In this document: piece after piece, positions 36,652 through 45,449 of the stretch
Position numbering within the stretch: position 1 is the stretch's first letter
Layout of the letters: every line of letters begins with the position of its first letter
NCBI GenBank assembly: GCA_030540715.1
Contig: JAUNVQ010000007.1
Span: 1 to 64,000 of the forward strand
Reading direction: 5' to 3'
Length of the DNA stretch: 64,000 nucleotides
From: Actinomycetaceae bacterium
GTDB taxonomy: Bacteria > Actinomycetota > Actinomycetes > Actinomycetales > Actinomycetaceae
The notes under the pieces: generated by a model
Databases searched by the model: none
Told to the model about the DNA's origin: nothing
The model's input: the letters and a program-made list of their open reading frames with translations, nothing else
Translations under genes and position numbers: made by a program

Positions 36652-37005
36652 ATGGATAATGGTGAACAACTTGAGCATGTTTCGCTTAATCATATTGATA
36701 TGTTGGCCCGCGTAGGGCATGCATTTTCGGATTCCACTCGCGCACAAGTCCTTCTGTGTTTAGCAAGGAAGGAGTGCCTACCATCTGAATTGGCACAACG
36801 CATTGGTGTATCCCGCCAAGTAATGTCGAACCAGTTGTCATGTTTACGTGGATGTGGTCTGGTCACACCAAGGAAAGAAGGCCGTCAGGTTTGGTACAGT
36901 TTGGCGCACCCGTCGCTTGGTAAAGCTGTAGATGATCTTTTAGTGCTTACGCGCGAACTCAGTCCAAGCTGCTGTAGTGAAAGGCAATGTCAATGCAACA
37001 AGTAA
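36652..37005 (+). CDS. ArsR/SmtB-family metal-responsive repressor
   Basis: 117 residues (ATG 36652; GTG 36649 also in frame). Winged helix with LPSELAQRIGVSRQVMSNQL then SCLRGCGLVTPRKEGRQVWY. Cysteines occur in the recognition region and form a C-terminal cluster, CCSERQCQC, a likely metal site. It overlaps the following cation-efflux gene by 19 bp, so it probably represses that transporter and is released by metal. The palindrome just upstream is its likely operator. The metal is not predictable. Confidence 0.88.
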   Translation: MDNGEQLEHVSLNHIDMLARVGHAFSDSTRAQVLLCLARKECLPSELAQRIGVSRQVMSNQLSCLRGCGLVTPRKEGRQVWYSLAHPSLGKAVDDLLVLTRELSPSCCSERQCQCNK

Positions 37006-37700
37006 AACAATCCTTTGAAGCGCAGAATCGTCAATCTGTCGATTCCAATAAAGAGCCGTGCTGTTCACAATCGGAACGTCGTGCAGATCAAGAAGGTAAT
37101 ACAGACCAGGCGCGTCAGCAAATACTGCGTCGAAGAATCCGCATGATCGTTGCCGCCACTATTGTTTATAACATTATCGAAGCCATAGTAGCCCTTGTTG
37201 CTGGCAATATTGCTTCCTCGTCAGCACTCATCGGCTTTGGTTTGGATTCAACTATCGAAGTGTTGTCGGCAGCTGCAGTTGCCTGGCAGTTTGCGGGCCC
37301 AGATCCTCACGCACGCGAAAAAATTGCTTTGCGCCTTATAGCGGTATCCTTTTTTGGATTAGCTATTTTTGTGACTATCGATTCACTTGAGGCACTTATT
37401 GGCGTCACTCACGCTGACGAATCGCTTCCTGGTATTATTTTGGCCTGCTTTAGTGTGGTTGTCATGCCGTTTCTTTCGTGGTTTGAACGCAAAACGGGCC
37501 AAGAACTAGGATCGCTAACAGCCGTTGCTGACTCGAAACAGACGTTGCTGTGTACCTACCTATCCGCAGTTCTTCTTATTGGCCTTTTGGCAAATATGTG
37601 GTGTGGTTGGACATGGGCCGATCCAGTCGCCGGATTAGTGATTGCGGGTATTGCCGTTCGAGAAGGTGTCAATGCATTACAGGGTAAAACCTGTTGCTAA
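36987..37700 (+). CDS. Cation diffusion facilitator-type metal exporter
   Basis: 237 residues, 5-6 membrane helices from about residue 50. SSALIGFGLDSTIEVLSAAAVAWQF and AVADSKQTLLCTYLSA are the helix 2 and helix 5 segments where CDF proteins bind metal. The soluble C-terminal domain of typical CDFs is absent. A Cys pair near the N-terminus (EPCCSQ) and one at the C-terminus (KTCC) may handle metal. It overlaps the ArsR gene with GTGAAAGG before its ATG; the pair is likely a metal-efflux unit. Confidence 0.83.
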   Translation: MSMQQVKQSFEAQNRQSVDSNKEPCCSQSERRADQEGNTDQARQQILRRRIRMIVAATIVYNIIEAIVALVAGNIASSSALIGFGLDSTIEVLSAAAVAWQFAGPDPHAREKIALRLIAVSFFGLAIFVTIDSLEALIGVTHADESLPGIILACFSVVVMPFLSWFERKTGQELGSLTAVADSKQTLLCTYLSAVLLIGLLANMWCGWTWADPVAGLVIAGIAVREGVNALQGKTCC

Positions 37701-37765
37701 CGATGATCATTGTCATTTGCTCGGTTATTTTCGCCACGTTTCACTACTGTGACACCAATTATTGG

Positions 37766-37842
37766 TTGATGACTCGGCTGTAGATGCTACTCTAAAAAAT
37801 GCGATAATCTAAGGACGTATAAACTACTTTTAACAAGGACGT
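37766..37842 (+). promoter_or_regulatory. Possible promoter and direct repeat upstream of the TetR gene
   Basis: TTGATG (37766-37771) and TACTCT (37788-37793) with 16 bp between form a fair promoter. Downstream, AAGGACGT occurs twice (37811-37818 and 37835-37842); the second copy holds the ribosome site of the TetR gene. An operator role is possible but weakly supported. Confidence 0.35.
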
Positions 37843-37848
37843 TACTTC

Positions 37849-38565
37849 ATGAGGAAAAAGAAAGAGGGCACCAAGAGGCAACCTGGGCGTCCAAAGGCTG
37901 ATGGCACTGACCGTCGACAGATGATACTTGATGTTGCTCTTTCCGAGTTTGGTACACGTGGTTACGAGGGCGCTTCACTGGCGCGAATCGCGGCGGGTGC
38001 CGACATAACGAAGGCCGCCTTGCTTCACTATTTTCAGTCAAAAGAAGCATTGTTTGCTGAATTGCTAGCGATCAGAGATCTTGAGAATCAGAAAAATGTT
38101 TTGCGTTTTAATGATCCAGATAAAATGTCATTGGAATATTTACGTCAAGAGGGCGTCACAATGGAATGGCTTTTTGATGGAGATATCTGGACCTATCTTG
38201 ACCTTGTAATTCAGCTTGCTAAAAATAACGAACAGAATCCGTCTCAGGTTAAACTCTTTATTACCGTATCATCCCATGCCACTAACCGCAGTGGAACTGG
38301 TTACGAATGGCTCTACAATCATTGGAAACACAGCATTAGTGCGGTTGCTGATGGATTTGAAAAAGCGAAGGAACGCGGTACCGTAAAACCCGACCTTCCT
38401 TCCTATCGTGTTGCTAGAACGCTGGTTGCCATTATGGATGGCATCCAGCTTCAATGGGCTGTAGCCTTAGACCGTAAAACTGACGAGTGGATGGCTAAAA
38501 CACTACACGAAGAATTAGCTGACTATGTTGAGCTTTTGCGTGCACGGTATGAGGTCACACTCTAA
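37849..38565 (+). CDS. TetR/AcrR-family regulator
   Basis: 238 residues. After a basic leader (KKKEGTKRQPGRPKADG) comes the TetR DNA-binding domain: ILDVALSEFGTRGYEGASLA then RIAAGADITKAALLHYFQSK. The ligand domain (about 75-238) shows no recognisable family. It lies 11 bp upstream of the canonical murT and points the same way, so it may be cotranscribed with murT-gatD, an unusual partner for them. Confidence 0.88.
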   Translation: MRKKKEGTKRQPGRPKADGTDRRQMILDVALSEFGTRGYEGASLARIAAGADITKAALLHYFQSKEALFAELLAIRDLENQKNVLRFNDPDKMSLEYLRQEGVTMEWLFDGDIWTYLDLVIQLAKNNEQNPSQVKLFITVSSHATNRSGTGYEWLYNHWKHSISAVADGFEKAKERGTVKPDLPSYRVARTLVAIMDGIQLQWAVALDRKTDEWMAKTLHEELADYVELLRARYEVTL

Positions 38566-38576
38566 ACGTGTAAAAT

Positions 38577-39890
38577 ATGAGCGTGTCCAAAAAAGATCAA
38601 CAAAACAATTCACCACGCCAAGTTTCAGGCTCACATATGCCATTTCGATCGCGTAGCGCGGTTGCATTTGGACGATGCGCCTCACGTTTATCCCGTCTGA
38701 GTGGGAAGGGTGCCGGAGGGATGATTGGTGGAAGAGTTGCTCAGAAACTTGCCCCCGATGTGGTCAGCGATCTTGCTGCGGGCCGCCAGTGCGTGATTGT
38801 TACAGGAACTAACGGTAAATCTACCACAACAGCAATGGTTCAAAGTGCCTTGAAGAATCTGGGTGAAGTTGCCTGTAATGCTAATGGTGACAATCTGACT
38901 TCCGGTGTGATCACCGCACTGATGAATGCCCCCGATGCCCCCTATGCGGTGCTGGAGGTTGATGAAATGCACGTAGCAGAGGTTGCAAAGGCTGTGAAAC
39001 CTAAGGCATTTATCCTATTGAATTTGTCCCGTGACCAACTGGATCGTGTTGGTGAAATCGGTGTGGTTGAACGTAGTCTTCGACAGGTAATACACAATAA
39101 TCCTCAAGCGTATGTGATTGCCAACTGTGACGATCCGCTCATCGCATCAATTGCCTGGGATGCTCCAAAGGTGATATGGGTCAGTGTGGGGGCACACTGG
39201 ACACAGGATTCAACAAGTTTTCCTCGCGGTGGCGGTATTGTGCTGCATGAGGAAAACTCCTGGCGTGTGCCAGGAACACAGTATTCGCGGCCTGAACCGC
39301 ATTGGATTGTTGAGGGCGATGAACTGGTTGATACCACGAATAATAAGAATGTATGCCACCTTGAGCTTCATGTACCCGGGCAGGCAAATAAGGGTAATGC
39401 CGGACAAGCTATTGTCGCTGCCTACGCGATGGGGGTTGATCTTACAGTTGCAGCTCAATCAGTGGGGACAGTATGCGCGGTAGCCGGACGCTACACGACA
39501 TATACGGTCAAAGAACGTTCCATTCATATGCTGCTTGCGAAAAATCCAGCAGGGTGGCAGGAAGCCCTGTCTATGCTTGATAAGGACACTGATAATCTTA
39601 TTATTAGTGTCAATGGTCAAGTAGCTGATTCAACAGATCTTTCATGGTTGTGGGATGTAGCCTTTGAAACACTGGTAAAACGATACAATCACGTAGTGGC
39701 CTGTGGCGACCGTGGACGTGATCTGGCTGTGCGTCTTGACTATGCCGGAATAAATGTCACCTACTGTGACAGTCTTGAGGCTGCCCTCATGCACTTTCCA
39801 GCACATTCACGCATAGAATTCTTAGCAAATTACACAGCATTTCGTGATGCAAAAATAATGTTCGACAAGGTATCAGAAGGACGGTCGTAA
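38577..39890 (+). CDS. murT: Lipid II isoglutaminyl synthase, ligase subunit MurT
   Basis: 437 residues. Mur-ligase core: P-loop GTNGKST (77-83), EVDEMHVAEV, LLNLSRDQLDR, NCDDP, GRYTTY, LAKNPAGWQEAL and VADSTDLSWLWDV. With GatD it amidates the alpha-carboxyl of D-Glu in lipid II at the membrane. The zinc-ribbon cysteines found in many MurT proteins are absent: the region reads FPRGGG ... VPGTQY before SRPEPHW. gatD follows after 3 bp. Confidence 0.92.
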   Translation: MSVSKKDQQNNSPRQVSGSHMPFRSRSAVAFGRCASRLSRLSGKGAGGMIGGRVAQKLAPDVVSDLAAGRQCVIVTGTNGKSTTTAMVQSALKNLGEVACNANGDNLTSGVITALMNAPDAPYAVLEVDEMHVAEVAKAVKPKAFILLNLSRDQLDRVGEIGVVERSLRQVIHNNPQAYVIANCDDPLIASIAWDAPKVIWVSVGAHWTQDSTSFPRGGGIVLHEENSWRVPGTQYSRPEPHWIVEGDELVDTTNNKNVCHLELHVPGQANKGNAGQAIVAAYAMGVDLTVAAQSVGTVCAVAGRYTTYTVKERSIHMLLAKNPAGWQEALSMLDKDTDNLIISVNGQVADSTDLSWLWDVAFETLVKRYNHVVACGDRGRDLAVRLDYAGINVTYCDSLEAALMHFPAHSRIEFLANYTAFRDAKIMFDKVSEGRS

Positions 39891-39893
39891 ACC

Positions 39894-40625
39894 ATGCTCC
39901 ACATTGGTGTTATTGATCCAGAAGTTTTGGGAACCTATGGCGACACTGGCAATGCACTCATTTTGGCGTCTCGCGCGAAACGCCGTGGCATTGACGCCCA
40001 GATTCATTCAATTCATCTTGATGAACCGATCCCCACATCAATGGATATCTATGTGATGGGTGGCGGTGAAGATAGTGCCCAGGCATTAGCGGCAGAGCAT
40101 CTTCGAAAGAGCGCAGATTTTCGGCGTGTTATTGAGCGAGGGACACCACTGCTGGCAATTTGTGCGTCAATGCAGATTCTAGGTAAGTGGTATGTTGATG
40201 CCCACGATAACCGTGTAACTGGCGTAGAACTTCTTGATATTACTACTGAGCCACAGGGTACTCGTTCCATTGGAGAGCTTCTTTCCCAGCCGATTCTTCC
40301 CGAGCTCACACACACTCTTACGGGATTTGAAAATCACGGTGGGGGAACAAGTCTTGGTGGCGATGCGCGTCCTCTAGCAACGGTGACATGCGGGAAAGGA
40401 AACGGTGGTACCTGGGAAAATGGTGAGCCTGAACAGGCTTATGAAGGGGTTGTTCAAGGATCGATTATTTCTACTTATATGCATGGACCCGTACTTGCGC
40501 GCAACCCAGAATTAGCAGACCTATTGCTCTGTCGAGCTACAGGTCAACAATCGCTTCCAGAAATTGCGATGCCTCTTGTGGATCAGCTGCGTGAAGAACG
40601 GCTTCACGCAGCAAGAAACCACTAG
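39894..40625 (+). CDS. gatD: Lipid II isoglutaminyl synthase, glutaminase subunit GatD
   Basis: 243 residues. Class I glutaminase of CobB/CobQ type supplying ammonia to MurT. IGVIDPEVLGTYGDTGNALI, DIYVMGGGEDSAQAL, nucleophile C90 in LLAICASMQILG and H197 in STYMHGPVLARNP are intact, unlike the paralogue at 35527. The stop faces that of glgC 9 bp away; no terminator is seen between. Confidence 0.92.
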   Translation: MLHIGVIDPEVLGTYGDTGNALILASRAKRRGIDAQIHSIHLDEPIPTSMDIYVMGGGEDSAQALAAEHLRKSADFRRVIERGTPLLAICASMQILGKWYVDAHDNRVTGVELLDITTEPQGTRSIGELLSQPILPELTHTLTGFENHGGGTSLGGDARPLATVTCGKGNGGTWENGEPEQAYEGVVQGSIISTYMHGPVLARNPELADLLLCRATGQQSLPEIAMPLVDQLREERLHAARNH

Positions 40626-40634
40626 GCAGAGCTT

Positions 40635-41909
40635 CTAACGTTTTGCTTTACGGGTTGATGCGGTTGATGCATCACCTTTGCGAATAATTGTTCCTTTAGG
40701 GACAACAGTAAGACCCTCGGGGGTTACTTCAAATCCGCGCGCCTTATCAAGATTCAAATCTAAGCCCACGCGTGCGCCATCTTCAATAATGCAGTCTTTA
40801 TCGATAATGGCATGGTCAACCTCGCAGTTCCTCCCCACAACGGTGTTGTGCATAATAACAGAATGGCTGACTTTAGCGTAAGAATGTACATAGACTCCTG
40901 GGGATAGTACCGAATGAATTACCTCACCGCCAGAAATAATAACCCCCGGTGACACAAAGGAATCAAGTGCTGCTCCGCGGCGTCCTTCTTCATTAAATGT
41001 TGTTTTTGCAGGGGGAAGCCATCCCTCTAGCTGCGTATAGGTTGGCCAATGCGAGTTGTAAAGATTGAACACTGGGTGAACCGAGATAAGATCCATATGG
41101 GCTTCATAGAAGGCATCGAGTGTTCCGACATCACGCCAATAGTCGCGGTCACGATCAGTGGCCCCTGGAATAACATTGTTAATAAAGTCGTAGCACCACA
41201 CGCCACCGTGATCAACAAAATAGGGGACGATGTCTCCGCCCATATCGTGTCTGGAATCAGGGTTATCGGCATCAGCGTGAAGTGCATCAAGAAGAGCATC
41301 TGTGGTAAAGACGTAGTTGCCCATTGAAGCAAGAATCTTGTCGGGAGCATCGGGTAGTCCCTGACATGTTTCGGGTTTTTCTAAGAATCCTTTGACAACA
41401 CCGCGCTCCTGGTCGATCACTCCAAAGGAGGACGACAGCTCGATTGGTTGACGAATTCCGGCAACTGTACATGGCATTCCAGAGCGGATATGTTCATCCA
41501 GCATTTGTGAAAAATCCATGCGATAGATATTGTCGGCACCGATAATAACAAGGTAGTCCGGTCTTTCATCTTCAATTGTGTTGATAGATTGGTAGATGGC
41601 ATCAGCTGAACCGCGATACCAGTGTTCACCAGTTCTTTGTTGAGCAGGTACCGGCGTGACATAGTTACCCAGAAGGGTAGACATGCGCCAGGTTTTTGAA
41701 ATATGGCGGTCTAGTGAGTGCGATTTGTACTGTGTCAATACAACAACATGAAGATAGCCTGAGTTCACAAGATTTGACAGGGCAAAATCGATCAGACGAA
41801 AATGTCCACCAAATGGAACTGCAGGTTTGGCACGGTCAAGGGTCAATGGCATCAGGCGGGTGCCAGCTCCGCCGGCCAGGACTATAGCTAATACTCGTGG
41901 TTTATTCAT
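40635..41909 (-). CDS. glgC: Glucose-1-phosphate adenylyltransferase
   Basis: 424 residues. It makes ADP-glucose for glycogen or alpha-glucan. [18 protein letters not shown] nucleotide-binding loop, [29 protein letters not shown], and a C-terminal left-handed beta-helix ([19 protein letters not shown]) are seen. Divergent from glgA across a 95-bp gap, the usual actinomycete layout. Confidence 0.95.
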   Translation of the reverse strand: MNKPRVLAIVLAGGAGTRLMPLTLDRAKPAVPFGGHFRLIDFALSNLVNSGYLHVVVLTQYKSHSLDRHISKTWRMSTLLGNYVTPVPAQQRTGEHWYRGSADAIYQSINTIEDERPDYLVIIGADNIYRMDFSQMLDEHIRSGMPCTVAGIRQPIELSSSFGVIDQERGVVKGFLEKPETCQGLPDAPDKILASMGNYVFTTDALLDALHADADNPDSRHDMGGDIVPYFVDHGGVWCYDFINNVIPGATDRDRDYWRDVGTLDAFYEAHMDLISVHPVFNLYNSHWPTYTQLEGWLPPAKTTFNEEGRRGAALDSFVSPGVIISGGEVIHSVLSPGVYVHSYAKVSHSVIMHNTVVGRNCEVDHAIIDKDCIIEDGARVGLDLNLDKARGFEVTPEGLTVVPKGTIIRKGDASTASTRKAKR

Positions 41910-42004
41910 ACTAAATAGGATATGTGAAATGGCGCACGATTACTTTAATTTGGCTAAGATCAAAGGGAAGAAGTTATGAATCTCGCTGTAACGGAGAAGT
42001 AAAA

Positions 42005-43228
42005 ATGAGAGTTGACTTGATTACCCGTGAATATCCTCCCTTTGTTTACGGTGGTGCAGGCGTTCATGTGACCGAGTTGGCAAAAGTTTTGCGACCTCGG
42101 GTTGATGAAGTACATGTCCATGCTTTTGATGGAACTCGCAATCCACAAGATATTGCAAATGCTGGACACGTGTACGGATATGATTATCCGCAAAATCTCA
42201 GCAAGGCTAATGGGGCGCTGAAAACACTTGGCCTTGATGTTGAGATTGTGCAGCGCGTTGATGGAGCCGATATAGTCCATTCGCACACGTGGTATGCGAA
42301 TATGGCTGGACATCTGGCTCAGATTCTTTACGACATTCCTCACGTGATTTCTGCGCATTCCCTTGAACCTTTGCGTCCATGGAAGGCAGAACAACTTGGG
42401 GGAGGGTACAGGTTATCAAGCTGGATGGAAAAAACGGCATACGAGGACGCTGCGGCTATTGTGGCAGTATCCTATGCAATGCGCGACGATATTCTACGCT
42501 GCTATCCTGGCATTGACCCTGATAAGGTGAAAGTCATTCACAACGGAATTGATCTTGATGACTGGTCAGTAGTTGATGATGACGAGGCAGTAAAGGCGAC
42601 ACTGAAGAAATACGGTATCGATCCTCATCGACCAACAGCTGTGTTTGTAGGACGTATTACGCGGCAAAAGGGATTGCCGCACCTGTTGCGTGCATTGCAG
42701 ACAATGCCAAAGGATGCTCAAATGGTACTGTGTGCGGGAGCACCTGATACAGAAGAAATTATGACCGAGGTTACCCAACTTGTTGACCAGCTTCGTTCGA
42801 CCAGAAGTACTGATGGCATTATATGGATTTCAGAGATGCTGCCTCATGAAGAAGTTGTTCATATTCTTCAAGCGGCTACACTCTTTGTTACACCATCTAT
42901 CTACGAGCCACTTGGTATTGTTAATTTAGAGGCCATGGCTATGGGATTACCTGTTGTTGGTACCAATACGGGCGGTATCCCAGATTGCATTGTGGATGAA
43001 GAAACTGGTTTGCTTGTCCCCATTGAACAAAAAGATGATGGATCGGGAACGCCTCTTGACGCTCAAGCATTTGAAGCAGATATGGGGCAACGTATTAACG
43101 CCCTGTTAAATAATCCTGAAAAAGCACGTGAGATGGGCAAGGCAGGCCGTAAACGTGTTGAAGACCAGTTTACGTGGTCACGAATTGGCGATGAGGTAGT
43201 AGAATTGTATCAAACAATGCTTGAGTAG
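42005..43228 (+). CDS. glgA: GT4 glycogen synthase / maltose-1-phosphate synthase (GlgA/GlgM)
   Basis: 407 residues, GT-B fold, GT4 family. REYPPFVYGGAGVHVTELAKVL, HSHTWYANMAGHLAQIL, FVGRITRQKGLPHLL and EPLGIVNLEAMAMGLPVVGT are visible. Mycobacterial homologues (Rv1212c type) make maltose-1-phosphate from ADP-glucose, so either name may hold. The frame opens at 41924, but ATG 42005 has ACGGAGAAG upstream and fits the family start. It is divergent from glgC. Confidence 0.9.
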   Translation: MRVDLITREYPPFVYGGAGVHVTELAKVLRPRVDEVHVHAFDGTRNPQDIANAGHVYGYDYPQNLSKANGALKTLGLDVEIVQRVDGADIVHSHTWYANMAGHLAQILYDIPHVISAHSLEPLRPWKAEQLGGGYRLSSWMEKTAYEDAAAIVAVSYAMRDDILRCYPGIDPDKVKVIHNGIDLDDWSVVDDDEAVKATLKKYGIDPHRPTAVFVGRITRQKGLPHLLRALQTMPKDAQMVLCAGAPDTEEIMTEVTQLVDQLRSTRSTDGIIWISEMLPHEEVVHILQAATLFVTPSIYEPLGIVNLEAMAMGLPVVGTNTGGIPDCIVDEETGLLVPIEQKDDGSGTPLDAQAFEADMGQRINALLNNPEKAREMGKAGRKRVEDQFTWSRIGDEVVELYQTMLE

Positions 43229-43240
43229 AAAGGTGAAGCT

Positions 43241-44029
43241 GTGCAGCCACTGATTCGATGTGACAACGTGAGTTTTATTCGAGGCGGCAATGTCATTTTA
43301 GACGGCGTTAGTTTTGAGGCTCATCACGGTCAACACTGGGCAATTCTTGGGCCTAATGGCGCTGGAAAAACCACCCTTATCTCGATTCTTGCTGCACGTC
43401 AATTTCCTTCTTCAGGGCATGTTGAACTATTAGGTACATCGTTAGGAAAGGTTGAGATAGCCGATCTACATGCACAAATTGGCTTGTGTTCTTCGTCTGT
43501 CTTGGCACGAATACCGCATATGGAAACACTTGAAGAAGTTGTGCTTAATGCTTCTTACGGTGTATTAGCGGGTGGGAAAAACCAAGTGTTTGATGATGAA
43601 GATCGTCAACGTGCCAATAATCTGATGAACGTATTTGGCGTTCAGCATTTAGCGGCGCGTCCCATTGTGACTTTATCGGATGGAGAGCGACAAAGAATGA
43701 TGATGTGTCGAGCATTAATGGCCGATCCTGAAATCATGATTTTGGATGAACCAGCAGCTGGCGTGGATTTAGGTGCGCGTGAAGAACTCATGGCGGCGCT
43801 GAGTGAACTAGCAAAGGACGAGCGTTCACCCATGATGTTGCTTGTAACTCATCATGTGGAGGAGATACCCCAAGCCTTTACCCATGCTATGCTGATAAAT
43901 CACGGTCGCATCGCCTACGCTGGTGAAATCGAGCAGGTGATGACGTCACAACACTTATCCGATGTTTTCGAACTTCCGCTACAACTGGGCGTCGATCGCG
44001 GACGTTACAGCGCATTTGCGCACTTATAA
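43241..44029 (+). CDS. Orphan ABC transporter ATP-binding protein
   Basis: 262 residues. Walker A GPNGAGKTTL, signature LSDGERQRMMMCRALM (Asp in place of the second Gly), Walker B IMILDEPAAGVD and the switch His region LLVTHHVEEI. The sequence type is that of metal or cofactor importers, but no permease or binding protein is adjacent. GTG start 13 bp after glgA, with AAAGGTGAAG upstream. Partner and substrate unknown. Confidence 0.85.
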   Translation: MQPLIRCDNVSFIRGGNVILDGVSFEAHHGQHWAILGPNGAGKTTLISILAARQFPSSGHVELLGTSLGKVEIADLHAQIGLCSSSVLARIPHMETLEEVVLNASYGVLAGGKNQVFDDEDRQRANNLMNVFGVQHLAARPIVTLSDGERQRMMMCRALMADPEIMILDEPAAGVDLGAREELMAALSELAKDERSPMMLLVTHHVEEIPQAFTHAMLINHGRIAYAGEIEQVMTSQHLSDVFELPLQLGVDRGRYSAFAHL

Positions 44030-44041
44030 AGGAGCTAAACA

Positions 44042-44509
44042 ATGGGCTGGGTAACGTTTTTTATTTGGTTGATTATCGCTGTATGCTGTATTTTTATTGA
44101 ACTGATAGGCACGGATTTTGTGTTTTTGATGTTGGCTGGAGGTGCCATTGGGGGAGCTGTAATCGGATTATTTTTCCCCTCGTCTTTGCTGGCACAAGTC
44201 CTTGTAGGTGCGGTTGTTGCCGTTGTCCTTTTGCTGGTGCTACGTCCAGTCATTAAACGTCATCTTATAAAAGATCTGCCTGCAGAAAAAATGAATATCG
44301 ATGCTGTTGTTGGAAAACGGTGCCGCATTGTGACGCCCGTAAATCGTGACAGCGGACTTGTCTATCTTAACGGAAGCCAATGGAGCGCACGTACCGATAC
44401 AAGCGATATCTTGCCTGTAGGCGAGTATGCCTATGTGGACTATGTGGATGGTGCAACGGTGGTGGTTGTACGTGAGCTTTCTCAACACATCACATGTAGG
44501 AAAAAATAA
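44042..44509 (+). CDS. NfeD-like membrane protein
   Basis: 155 residues. Two membrane helices near the N-terminus (about 5-30 and 50-72) and a C-terminal OB-fold (about 90-150) with VGKRCRIVTPVNRDSGLVYL and GSQWSART. NfeD proteins pair with SPFH proteins, and one follows 49 bp downstream. AAAGGAG precedes the ATG. Role likely in membrane microdomain organisation. Confidence 0.85.
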   Translation: MGWVTFFIWLIIAVCCIFIELIGTDFVFLMLAGGAIGGAVIGLFFPSSLLAQVLVGAVVAVVLLLVLRPVIKRHLIKDLPAEKMNIDAVVGKRCRIVTPVNRDSGLVYLNGSQWSARTDTSDILPVGEYAYVDYVDGATVVVVRELSQHITCRKK

Positions 44510-44558
44510 GAGTTTTTACGACGAATAGAATTAAGATTACCGACAACGAAAGATAACT

Positions 44559-45449
44559 ATGGAGACCTCACTGATTATCACAGTATTTGCACTTTTCCTG
44601 CTCTTCCTCGTGATTTATTTCCTTGTTCGTATGATCCGTATAGTGCCCCAATCTCAAACACTGGTAGTGGAGCGTCTAGGAAAGTATTTAAAAACGCTTG
44701 ATGCTGGCCTGCATCTTATTATCCCGGTAATAGACCGCGTGCGTGCCCGTGTTGATATGCGTGAACAAGTAGTGCCGTTTCGCCCTCAACCAGTTATTAC
44801 AGAGGACAACGTAGTAGTGTCAATCGACACTGTTATCTACTATCAGGTGACGGACCCGCGCAGGGCGACATATGAAATCGCTGACTATATTGTTGCTATT
44901 GAACAGCTTACAGTTACGACGCTGCGTAATGTGATAGGTACGATGGATCTGGAACAAACATTGACATCGCGTGACCAGATAAACGGTCAGCTGCGCGGTG
45001 TTCTTGACCAGGCAACTGGGCAGTGGGGAATCCGCGTGAATCGTGTGGAGTTGAAAGCTATTGATCCGCCGCCATCAATTCAAAAGGCGATGGAACAGCA
45101 GATGCGTGCTGAACGTGACAAACGCGCAGCGATTTTAACGGCACAAGGAGTCCGTGAATCCGAAATTTTGCGTGCTGAAGGTGAAAAACAGGCCGAGATT
45201 TTACAAGCTGAGGGTGATGCAAAGGCCGCTGTCACGCGTGCAGAAGGCGAAGCTGAAGCAATTCGCCAAGTGTTTCAGTCCATTCACGCGAACAATGCCG
45301 ATCCTCAGCTCCTTGCCTACAAGTATGTAGAGATGCTTCCTGAGCTTGCCAATGGGGAAGGCTCGAAAGTATTTGTAATCCCTGGAGAGCTTTCCACAGC
45401 ATTGCAACACATAACTGAAGGATTCCGGGGGAATAATGGCCTATCTTAG
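44559..45449 (+). CDS. SPFH-domain (stomatin/QmcA-like) membrane protein
   Basis: 296 residues. One N-terminal membrane helix (about 5-26), then the SPFH core: VPQSQTLVVERLGKYLKTLD, PVIDRVRARVDMREQV, NVVVSIDTVIYYQVTDPRRA. An Ala/Glu-rich coiled coil (about 185-235) with repeated RAEGE/QAEGD follows. It should oligomerise in the membrane with the NfeD-like neighbour. It overlaps glnA2 by 14 bp. Confidence 0.92.
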   Translation: METSLIITVFALFLLFLVIYFLVRMIRIVPQSQTLVVERLGKYLKTLDAGLHLIIPVIDRVRARVDMREQVVPFRPQPVITEDNVVVSIDTVIYYQVTDPRRATYEIADYIVAIEQLTVTTLRNVIGTMDLEQTLTSRDQINGQLRGVLDQATGQWGIRVNRVELKAIDPPPSIQKAMEQQMRAERDKRAAILTAQGVRESEILRAEGEKQAEILQAEGDAKAAVTRAEGEAEAIRQVFQSIHANNADPQLLAYKYVEMLPELANGEGSKVFVIPGELSTALQHITEGFRGNNGLS

